Source: Gammaproteobacteria bacterium
GTDB lineage: Bacteria > Gemmatimonadota > Gemmatimonadetes > Longimicrobiales > Gaopeijiaceae
Length of the DNA: 64,000 bases
Direction of reading: 5' to 3'
Assembly (NCBI GenBank): GCA_028820325.1
Contig: JAPPJO010000025.1
Coordinates: 62,001-126,000 of the forward strand
Part shown: piece by piece, positions 44,025-51,023 of the stretch
How positions within the stretch are numbered: position 1 is the first letter of the stretch
How the letters are laid out: each line of letters starts with the position of its first letter
Notes under the pieces: generated by a model
What the model saw: only the letters and a program-made list of their open reading frames with translations
The model's database searches: none
Told to the model about the DNA's origin: nothing
Made by a program: the position numbers and the translations under genes

Positions 44025-44414
44025 CTATTCGCCCCGGGCCTCCAGTTCGCGCTTGTACTCGATGCAGTACCGGGCGTGCGGCAGTGCGTCCAGCCGCCGG
44101 AAGTTGATCGGCTTTCCCGTGGCCTGACAGCGACCGAAATTCTCCGGATCCGAGTAGAGTCGGCGAAGCGCGTCCTCGATCCGGTAGAGATAGCGGCCTT
44201 CCTTGGTTGCGAACAGCGCGGCCTTCTCGCGCTCCATCGCCTCGGTGCCCTGGTCCGCCATGTGGTCGGTGTAGGCGGCCAGATTGGAGTCGCCCGACTC
44301 CCGGTCCTCCTTCGCCATCCGGTCGAAGAGGCCCAGCGACCTCAGCGAGCGAGCACGCTCCTCCAGGAGGCGGCTCTGGATGTGGGCCAGTTGCTCCTTG
44401 GTGAGAATCGCCAC
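44025..44414 (-). CDS. DksA/TraR-family RNA-polymerase-binding protein with degenerate zinc finger
   Basis: Member of the DksA/TraR family, which binds the RNA polymerase secondary channel and modulates rRNA and other promoters. The 129 residues have a coiled coil with the acidic tip (YTDHMADQGTEAMEREKAAL) and a C-terminal finger GRCQATGKPI...HARYCIEY. The normal C-x2-C-x17-C-x2-C is C96, T99, C117, Y120, so only two cysteines remain, as in zinc-independent paralogues such as Pseudomonas DksA2. Another four-cysteine DksA may exist elsewhere in the genome. Confidence 0.88.
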   Translation of the reverse strand: MAILTKEQLAHIQSRLLEERARSLRSLGLFDRMAKEDRESGDSNLAAYTDHMADQGTEAMEREKAALFATKEGRYLYRIEDALRRLYSDPENFGRCQATGKPINFRRLDALPHARYCIEYKRELEARGE

Positions 44415-44618
44415 GTTCTGTACCTTGGTAGACGGTTGTGCGGGCTGTCGCTACCGGGGTGCCGGCACCGGGGCGCCTTCGGCCGTGCGCGAGGAAATTA
44501 CAATAATCCGACGGGGTTTCCAACGTGCCGCGCTTTCCTGACCCGGCCTCCGCCGCCGGTTGGGGCATCTCCCTCACACTTGGGCCTCAGGCTCTCCGTC
44601 CTCCAAACGACGAGTTCC

Positions 44619-44897
44619 GTGAACACGATCGACTGTAGACGCTGCGGCAAGGAATCGTCCTCAATGGAGAAGGCCCCATTCCGCACGGAGCTGGGCGAAC
44701 GGCTGCTGCGCCGGATCTGCCGGCTTTGCTGGTCCGACTGGCTTCAGCACCAGACGCTGCTGATCAACCACTACGGGCTGGATCCACGCGAAGCCAGCTC
44801 GAGGAAGTTCCTCTACGAGCAGATCGAGCAGGTGCTGCTCGGCGACGGCGAGGCCGAGCAGGTGGACACGTCCCGGAAGGGCGAAATCGACTGGTGA
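44619..44897 (+). CDS. YggX-like Fe(2+)-trafficking protein with two CxxC pairs
   Basis: Starts at GTG 44619 and ends at 44897, 92 residues. The core ELGERLLRRICRLCWSDWLQ followed by HQTLLINHYGLDPREASSRK matches YggX, a small protein linked to iron handling and oxidative protection of Fe-S enzymes. Unlike E. coli YggX, which has a single cysteine, this one has C6/C9 and C34/C37, so it could bind a metal as a zinc ribbon. It is divergent from the DksA-like gene, with an AT-rich promoter core near 44499-44504. Confidence 0.8.
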   Translation: MNTIDCRRCGKESSSMEKAPFRTELGERLLRRICRLCWSDWLQHQTLLINHYGLDPREASSRKFLYEQIEQVLLGDGEAEQVDTSRKGEIDW

Positions 44898-44943
44898 GCG
44901 GGCGGGGGCTGCACGCCCGGCCTGACGCGCAACTCGACCCGGT

Positions 44944-46164
44944 TCAGGTCGAGAGGACCGCCTCCACCTGAGCCAGAGCCTCTTCGAGTTCCTCGCGCCC
45001 GATCACCAGGGGGGGCGCGAAGCGAATGACCTGCTGGTGCGTCTCCTTGGCCAGGATCCCCCTGTGCCACAGGGCTTCGCAGAAGGGCCGGGCCGGACCC
45101 GACGACTTCCGGATGACCAGGCCGATCATCAGCCCGCGGCCCCGCACTTCTTCGACGTGCGGCGAGTCGATGGCGCGCAGCCTCCGCATGAACCATTCGC
45201 CGAGCCGGGCGGAGCGCTCGATCAGCCCTTCCTCGACGATGACCTTCAGCGATGCGCGCGCGACCGCGGCCGCCAGCGGATTGCCGCCGAAAGTGGATCC
45301 GTGGTCGCCGGGCCGGAACACGTCCATGAACTCCGAGTCCGCGATCGCGGCCGAGACCGGGTAGACGCCGCCGCCGAGGGCCTTCCCGAGAATCAGCACG
45401 TCGGGGCGCACATCCTCCCAGTCGCAGCACAGGAGCCGTCCGGTGCGCCCCAGCCCGGTCTGGATCTCGTCCGCGACCAGCGCCACCCGGTGCCGCGAGC
45501 ACAGGTCGCGGGCGGCGCGCAGGTAGCCGTCCGGCGGCACGATGACCCCTCCCTCGCCCTGGATGGGCTCGACCATGAAGCCCGCGGTGCGCTTGTTGAT
45601 GGCGTCGCGCAGGGCGTCGATGTCCCCGTAGGGGATCCTGCGGAAGCCGGGCGTGAACGGGCCGAATCCCCTCCGGTACTCGAACTCGGAGGAAAAGCCC
45701 ACGATGGTGGTCGTTCTGCCATGGAAGTTGTTGTCGCAGACGATGATCTCCGCCTTGTCGTCCGGGATGCCCTTCACCTGGTAGCCCCACTTGCGGACCG
45801 TCTTGATCGCGGTTTCGACGCCCTCCGCCCCGGTGTTCATGAGCAGCGCGCGCTCGAAGCCGGTGAGTTCGCACAGCTCGCGCAGGAAGGGGCCCATCTG
45901 GTCGTTGTGGAACGCGCGCGAGGTGAGCGTCAGGCGCTGCATCTGGCTCCGGGCGGCGCCGATGATGCGCGGATGCAGGTGCCCCTGGTTGAGGGCGGAG
46001 TAGGCGCTCAGCATGTCGAGATAGCGACGCCCCTCCACATCCCAGACCCAGACGCCCTCGCCCCGTTCGATCACGACCGGGAGCGGATGGTAGTTGTGGG
46101 CGCCGAAGCGGTCGGCTTCATCGAGGTAGGATGACGTGATCGCCTGCGTTGCGGTGTCTTGCAT
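44944..46164 (-). CDS. rocD: Ornithine--oxo-acid aminotransferase
   Basis: PLP enzyme that converts ornithine and 2-oxoglutarate to glutamate semialdehyde and glutamate. ATG 46164 (MQDTATQAITSSYLDEADRF) has GGGAGG 8 bases upstream and gives 406 residues. The class III aminotransferase motifs are present: MNTGAEGVETAIK, DEIQTGLGRTG and PLP lysine K261 in LILGKALGGGVYP. The combination fits ornithine aminotransferase; acetylornithine aminotransferase is the main alternative. It ends 39 bases before the nitrilase gene. Confidence 0.9.
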   Translation of the reverse strand: MQDTATQAITSSYLDEADRFGAHNYHPLPVVIERGEGVWVWDVEGRRYLDMLSAYSALNQGHLHPRIIGAARSQMQRLTLTSRAFHNDQMGPFLRELCELTGFERALLMNTGAEGVETAIKTVRKWGYQVKGIPDDKAEIIVCDNNFHGRTTTIVGFSSEFEYRRGFGPFTPGFRRIPYGDIDALRDAINKRTAGFMVEPIQGEGGVIVPPDGYLRAARDLCSRHRVALVADEIQTGLGRTGRLLCCDWEDVRPDVLILGKALGGGVYPVSAAIADSEFMDVFRPGDHGSTFGGNPLAAAVARASLKVIVEEGLIERSARLGEWFMRRLRAIDSPHVEEVRGRGLMIGLVIRKSSGPARPFCEALWHRGILAKETHQQVIRFAPPLVIGREELEEALAQVEAVLST

Positions 46165-46202
46165 GGTGTCGGCCTCCCGACGCGGATCCCGCGGGGGTCG
46201 CG

Positions 46203-47174
46203 TCAGCTTGTCGATGCGGAGCCGCCGCGAAAAGTCACGGGCGGAAACGGGTTTTCGTTGACGCTGAGCTGGAATACGTCGGGGCGGGCATAGTGGCCCA
46301 CCACGTCGAAGTCGAACTTCCCGCGCGTGACCGCGTCGGGATCGAGGCGGGCGAAAAGAATCCCTTCCTGGTCCCAGAGGGGTCCCGCCAGGCACGCCCC
46401 CGACGGCGAATAGATCGCGCTTCCGCCGGCGCACAGGCGTTCCGGCCAGCCCTCCAGTTCACCGGCGATCTCCAGGTCGGCCGGGTACTGGGCGCGGGTG
46501 GCGTACTGGTTGCAGCCGAGGACGAAGCATCGTCCCTCGAGGGCGATGTGCCGGAGCGTGGCCTGCCAGCGCTCGCGCCCGTCGGCGGTCGGGGCGAGGT
46601 AGATCTCAACGCCCTTCGCGTACATCGCGGTGCGGGCCAGCGGCATGTAGTTCTCCCAGCAGATGAGGCCGCCGACCCGGCCGAGGGGCGTGTCCACAAC
46701 CGTCAGCGTGCTGCCGTCGCCCTCACCCCAGATGAAGCGTTCGGCCGCTGTGGGCTTGAGCTTTCGATGCTTGCCCAGGAGCGCGCCGTCGGGACCGAAG
46801 TAGAGAAGCGTGCAGAAGAGCGTGCCTCCGCTGTAGTCGGCATCCCGCTCCACGACCCCGACGGCCAGGTAGACCCGGTGAGCCGCGGCGGCTTCGCCGA
46901 TGCGATCGGTGGCCGGCCCGGGGACTTCGACCGCCCCCTTCAGGTATCGGTCCCATGTCCTGCGGCCCGCCGGCGAGCGGCCGCCCACCGACGTGCCGAA
47001 CGCCAGGCCCCAGGGATACCCGCCGACATAGGCTTCAGGGAAGAGAACCAGCTGGGCTCCCTGCGCGGCGGCTTCGGCGGTGAGCGCGTGCACCTTCCCG
47101 ATCGCCGCCTCCAGGTCGAAGGGGACCCCGGCCCCCTGTACCACCGCGACCCCGATGCCCTCGTTGTCGTTCAT
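46203..47174 (-). CDS. Nitrilase (carbon-nitrogen hydrolase superfamily)
   Basis: Hydrolyses nitriles to carboxylic acids. The 323 residues carry the E-K-C catalytic triad: E47 (LFPEAYVGGYPWG), K138 (KHRKLKPT) and C172 (GGLICWENYMP). The CWEN signature and the FPEAYVGGYPWG segment are typical of true branch-1 nitrilases acting on aromatic or arylaliphatic nitriles; amidase branches lack them. It is transcribed toward rocD, 38 bases away. Substrate cannot be told from sequence alone. Confidence 0.93.
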   Translation of the reverse strand: MNDNEGIGVAVVQGAGVPFDLEAAIGKVHALTAEAAAQGAQLVLFPEAYVGGYPWGLAFGTSVGGRSPAGRRTWDRYLKGAVEVPGPATDRIGEAAAAHRVYLAVGVVERDADYSGGTLFCTLLYFGPDGALLGKHRKLKPTAAERFIWGEGDGSTLTVVDTPLGRVGGLICWENYMPLARTAMYAKGVEIYLAPTADGRERWQATLRHIALEGRCFVLGCNQYATRAQYPADLEIAGELEGWPERLCAGGSAIYSPSGACLAGPLWDQEGILFARLDPDAVTRGKFDFDVVGHYARPDVFQLSVNENPFPPVTFRGGSASTS

Positions 47175-47314
47175 CCAGGTTCTGGTCCAGTGCTCTGGTT
47201 CGGGAACTCCGGAGACGTCTTCCGCACGGTCACGCTTCTCGCCGGTGGATTCCGTCTCCCTGCGTGGAATAATGCATCAAGCATATGCTTCGCGCGACAG
47301 GGCCCGCCATCGCG

Positions 47315-48247
47315 TCAGCCTCCTCGATACGCGATCTCCGCAACCACCTCGCCCACGACCTCCAGCGTTGCCGGGCTCACGTTGGCGGCGACGTCGTTGG
47401 GCGTGTGCCAGAGCGAGTTCCCCGGCCCGTACTCGAAGTCGATGATGTTCACGGTGGGGATGCCGGCTTCGTTCAGCGGCACGTGGTCGTCCTGGATGGG
47501 AGGACGCACCGTCATGGGGAAGAGGCGCCCGTATCCCAGGTCGCGCGCAATCCCCCAGACGCGCTGCACCACGCGGGGGGCGTAGCGGGAGGAATACCCT
47601 TCCACGGGGAAGCCGGGATCGCGGTCCCCGACCATGTCGAGGAGGACCGCATAGCGGGGCTGGCCGCCCAGGGGCTGCTCGGCATAGCGCTCGGAGCCGA
47701 TGAACATGTCCGCCGTGGTCGGGCCGTAGTCCTCGCCGTCCACCATGAGCAGATCGATGCCGACCGGCGGCGGCTGGACGGAAAAGAGTTCGCCCAGCGC
47801 CATGAGCACGGCCACGCCGGAGGCGCCGTCGTTGGCGCCCGGGACGGGGGTGTCGCGGTCCTCCGGATTGGTGCTCTGGTCGGAGATGGGCCGGGTGTCC
47901 CAGTGGGCCAGGAACAGGAGCCGGTCAGGGTTGGCGGCGTTGAAGCGGGCCAGGACGTTGGCCAGCGGCAGGGTGTCTCCGGTGGTGGTGGTGTACCGGA
48001 AGCGGTCGACGATGACCGTGTCGGCGTGCGCCGCCAGCTGCCCGGCCATCCACTCCAGCTGTGCCGCGTGGCCGGGCGTGCCGGGCACCCGGGGCCCGAA
48101 CGCGAGCTGGGCTTCGATCAGTTCGAAGGCACGCGCGCCCGGGAAGGCCGGGCGTTCGACGCGCTCGGCAGGCTCGCTACCCGGCTCCCCTCCGCACGCC
48201 AGCGTCGCCGCGAGCAGAAACGCCGAGTACCCGACAACGCGTTTCAT
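47315..48247 (-). CDS. M28-family lipoprotein, glutaminyl-peptide cyclotransferase-like
   Basis: Lipoprotein with signal peptide and lipobox ATLAC (C18). The metal site is GANDGASG (D140), DGED (E172), and WHTPND (H281); FLAHWDTRP and IDDH-like IQDDHVPLNEAG are further signatures. This pattern matches bacterial glutaminyl cyclases, which convert N-terminal Gln to pyroglutamate, more than M28 aminopeptidases. 310 residues. It ends 140 bases before the nitrilase gene and is 21 bases downstream of nrdJ. Confidence 0.88.
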   Translation of the reverse strand: MKRVVGYSAFLLAATLACGGEPGSEPAERVERPAFPGARAFELIEAQLAFGPRVPGTPGHAAQLEWMAGQLAAHADTVIVDRFRYTTTTGDTLPLANVLARFNAANPDRLLFLAHWDTRPISDQSTNPEDRDTPVPGANDGASGVAVLMALGELFSVQPPPVGIDLLMVDGEDYGPTTADMFIGSERYAEQPLGGQPRYAVLLDMVGDRDPGFPVEGYSSRYAPRVVQRVWGIARDLGYGRLFPMTVRPPIQDDHVPLNEAGIPTVNIIDFEYGPGNSLWHTPNDVAANVSPATLEVVGEVVAEIAYRGG

Positions 48248-48268
48248 CCCGGCATCCCGGAAGCGGGG

Positions 48269-50809
48269 TCAACTGCACTCGCTGAAGCCGCACACATGGC
48301 ACTTCACGCACCCCTCCTCGAAGGAGAGCTGGCCGGTGCCGCAGTCCGGACAAGTGCCCAGATAGCCCAACCCGGAGGAACCGCCACCCGATGGCGCACG
48401 GCTGGGGGCGGACGCACCCGCGGCCGAGGTCACCGGAGCGGTGAGGATGAGTTCCTCCTGGATGCCGTCCTTTTCCTGGAGGTAGTACTCGATCGCCTGG
48501 CCGATGGCGTCGGGGGCGGAAAGGACCTTGCGCAGCCCGAACCCGACCGCGCGATCGCAGGAGATGCCGCGAAGCTGATCGCGGACCGCGGTGATGGGGA
48601 TTCCCGACCGCAGCGCGAGGGAGATCAGCCGCCCGATCGCCTCCGCATCGGCCATGGCGGCGCCGCCGGCTTTGCCCAGCGTACAGAAGACCTCGAAGGG
48701 TCGGCCGGTCTCGTCTTCGTTGATGGTGACGTAGAGATCGCCGAGCGGGCAGTCCATCTTCACGGTGCGTCCCTTCAGCAGCGCGGGACGCTTGCGCTTG
48801 TGGCGGCCCGCGCCGGCGAGGCGGTCGCGGTCGCTTTCGCGCTGCCGGTACTTTTCGATCTCGCCGCGCAGCCGGTGACACTCCTCGCGCGCATCCGCGA
48901 GCTTCTGCTCGATCTCGCCGGCCGATGGCGCCTTCTCGCCGGTTGTTTCCGGCTTTTGCTCGGTCTTGCCGGTCGAGAGCACCTGCATGGGGCGGGACCC
49001 GTCGCGGTACACGGTCACGCCCTTGCACCCCAGGGAGAAGGCCAGCTCGTAGATCTCGCGGACATCCTCCGGCGTCGCCTCGTGGGGGAAGTTGGTGGTC
49101 TTGGAAATGGCGGCGTCGGTGTACTTCTGGAAGGCGGCCTGCATGCGCACATGCCACTCCGGGGTGATGTCGTGCGCGGTCACGAACACCCGCTGCACCT
49201 TCGCGGGCACCTCGTCGTGGTGGATGTGGCCGCTCTCCGCGACCCGCTCCATGAGTTCCTTCGAATACCAGCCGCCCTCCTTTGCGACGCGCACGAAGTC
49301 CTCGTTGACGTCCGGCATCAACACGCCGGCCTGGTTGCGCATGAACGCCACCGCAAACAGGGGCTCGATGCCGCCCGAGCAGCCGGCGAAGATCGAGATG
49401 GTGCCCGTCGGGGCGACCGTGTCGAGATTGCAGTTGCGCAGCGGACGCATCGGGCGAATGCGGCTCCCGTCGGGACGGCGGGCGCAGCTTTCCTCCGGAC
49501 CCCAGATGGACTGCGCCCAGGCCGGGAACACGCCCCGGCTTTCCGCCAGCTTCGCGGACGCGACCTTGGCTTCCTCGTCGATGAAGCGCATGACGGCCTC
49601 GGCGACCGCCACGGCGGCGTCGGAGTTGTACGGGATTCCCAGCCGCACCAGCATGTCCGCCCAGCCCATCACACCAAGCCCGATGCGCCGGATGTTCTCG
49701 GCCAGTTCGGTGATCTGGGGCAGCGGATAGCGGTTGGCGTCGATCACGTTGTCCAGGAAGTGCACCGACAGGTGGACGACCCGGCGGAGCCCGTCCCAGT
49801 CGATTGCATCCTGCGGATCCACGCTCCACGAGAACCCTTTGCGCACGAACGGGCCGAGGTTGAGGCTCCCCAGGTTGCACACGTCGTACGGCAGGAGCGG
49901 CTGTTCTCCGCACGGATTGGTGGCCTCGTATTCGCCCAGCTTCGGCACCGGGTTGAATTCGTTGGCCCGGTCGATGAAGAAGACGCCCGGCTCGCCGGTC
50001 TTCCACGCGCCCTGCACGATCATGTCGAAGATCTCGGTCGAGTTCTCGCGGCCTACGACATCGCCGGTGCGCGGGCTGACGAGGTCGTAGTCCTCGCCCT
50101 TCGCCACCGCCTGCATGAAGGCGTCGGTGATGGCGACCGAAATGTTGAAGTTGGTGATCTGGGAGGTGTCGTCCTTGCAGGTGATGAAGGAGCGGATGTC
50201 GGGATGGTCGACCCGCAGGATGCCCATGTTGGCGCCCCGGCGCGTGCCCCCCTGCTTCACGACCTCGGTGGAGGAGTCGTAGAGGCGCATGAAGGACACC
50301 GGGCCCGAAGCCACCCCCATGGTGGAGCGCACCGTGTCGCCCTCGGTGCGAAGCCGGGAGAAGGAAAACCCCGTGCCCCCCCCGGACTGGTGGACCAGCG
50401 CCATGCTCTTGAGGGTGTCGTAAATGCCGCACTCGCCGTTGGAGAGGGCATCGTCGACGGGAAGCACGAAGCACGCGGAGAGCTGCCCGAGCGGCCGCCC
50501 CGCGTTCATCAGCGTGGGGGAGTTGGGCTCGAACGTGCCCGTCGCCATGAGGTCGTAGAACTGGCGCGCGACCTCGTCGATCGCCGCATCCGTTGCGCCA
50601 TGGCGGCGGTCTTCCTCCGCGATCACGCGCGCGACCCGCCAGAACATGGTCTCGGGCTCTTCGACAGGCTCGCCTTCTTCGTTTTTCTTGAGATAGCGGA
50701 GCCCGAGAACGATGCGCGCGTTGTCGGAAAGCGTCGCGCGCGGGAGGTCTGCGGGCGGCACGTCGTGCGCCGGCGGAGCGTCTGGAGATGCGGGTCGTTG
50801 GGCGGACAT
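48269..50809 (-). CDS. nrdJ: Adenosylcobalamin-dependent ribonucleotide reductase (class II)
   Basis: Makes deoxyribonucleotides using vitamin B12. ATG 50809 (MSAQRPASPDAPPAHDVPP) gives 846 residues; the open frame reaches 50965 but that part does not look coding. The reductase core shows SACFVLPVDD, GGTGFSFSRLR, ATNPCGEQPLLPYDVCNLGS with active-site cysteines, and RNCNLDTVAPTGTISIFAGC. The C-terminus has a TSCPEC-like zinc ribbon (CPDCGTGQLSFEEGC and CHVCGFSEC) typical of NrdJ. No ribosome-binding site is exposed, and the leader is strongly structured. Confidence 0.96.
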   Translation of the reverse strand: MSAQRPASPDAPPAHDVPPADLPRATLSDNARIVLGLRYLKKNEEGEPVEEPETMFWRVARVIAEEDRRHGATDAAIDEVARQFYDLMATGTFEPNSPTLMNAGRPLGQLSACFVLPVDDALSNGECGIYDTLKSMALVHQSGGGTGFSFSRLRTEGDTVRSTMGVASGPVSFMRLYDSSTEVVKQGGTRRGANMGILRVDHPDIRSFITCKDDTSQITNFNISVAITDAFMQAVAKGEDYDLVSPRTGDVVGRENSTEIFDMIVQGAWKTGEPGVFFIDRANEFNPVPKLGEYEATNPCGEQPLLPYDVCNLGSLNLGPFVRKGFSWSVDPQDAIDWDGLRRVVHLSVHFLDNVIDANRYPLPQITELAENIRRIGLGVMGWADMLVRLGIPYNSDAAVAVAEAVMRFIDEEAKVASAKLAESRGVFPAWAQSIWGPEESCARRPDGSRIRPMRPLRNCNLDTVAPTGTISIFAGCSGGIEPLFAVAFMRNQAGVLMPDVNEDFVRVAKEGGWYSKELMERVAESGHIHHDEVPAKVQRVFVTAHDITPEWHVRMQAAFQKYTDAAISKTTNFPHEATPEDVREIYELAFSLGCKGVTVYRDGSRPMQVLSTGKTEQKPETTGEKAPSAGEIEQKLADAREECHRLRGEIEKYRQRESDRDRLAGAGRHKRKRPALLKGRTVKMDCPLGDLYVTINEDETGRPFEVFCTLGKAGGAAMADAEAIGRLISLALRSGIPITAVRDQLRGISCDRAVGFGLRKVLSAPDAIGQAIEYYLQEKDGIQEELILTAPVTSAAGASAPSRAPSGGGSSGLGYLGTCPDCGTGQLSFEEGCVKCHVCGFSECS

Positions 50810-50814
50810 GCTGT

Positions 50815-50892
50815 TTTCCGTTTGCTGTTTTGCCGAGAGATGTGGAAAAATGAGTGGAAACAGCCCCCACCTCCGTGCAAAACAAACGGAAA
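50815..50892 (-). promoter_or_regulatory. Candidate RNA switch in the nrdJ leader (long stem over the start region)
   Basis: Arms 50815-50824 plus 50828-50833 (TTTCCGTTTG, TTTTGC) pair perfectly with 50877-50892 (GCAAAACAAACGGAAA), making a 16-bp stem with a single 3-base bulge. It closes a 43-base loop and one arm ends 5 bases before the nrdJ ATG, so any ribosome-binding site would be hidden. The loop has a GGAGGTGGGGG run. No canonical B12 box was seen. Regulation is inferred. Confidence 0.55.
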
Positions 50893-50927
50893 GCACGCCA
50901 GCCAAGGTGTGGGCTTGTTGAAACTGC

Positions 50928-51003
50928 TCGACACCACATCTTGTGGGTCGATGTCTCCGGGGCACCGTATGTCGCGGTGCGACCTACACCATAGGTGCCC
51001 CGG
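50928..51003 (-). promoter_or_regulatory. Two adjacent hairpins upstream of nrdJ
   Basis: First (50957-51003): a 10-bp outer stem (CCGGGGCACC/GGTGCCCCGG) enclosing a 5-bp inner hairpin (GTCGC/GCGAC). Second (50928-50951): TCGAC and CCACA pair with TGTGG and GTCGA around a 3-base loop with one bulge. The second overlaps ACACCACATCTTGTGG, a 12/16 match to the NrdR box consensus. They may be a terminator for the upstream gene, an NrdR site or part of the leader RNA. Confidence 0.5.
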
Positions 51004-51023
51004 TTGCGCGCCGCAAGTCTCTT

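Noticed and set aside
50810..51023. A cobalamin (B12) riboswitch in the nrdJ leader
   Set aside because: I looked for the conserved B12 box and the GCCACTG segment on the minus strand and found neither. A covariance-model search would settle this.
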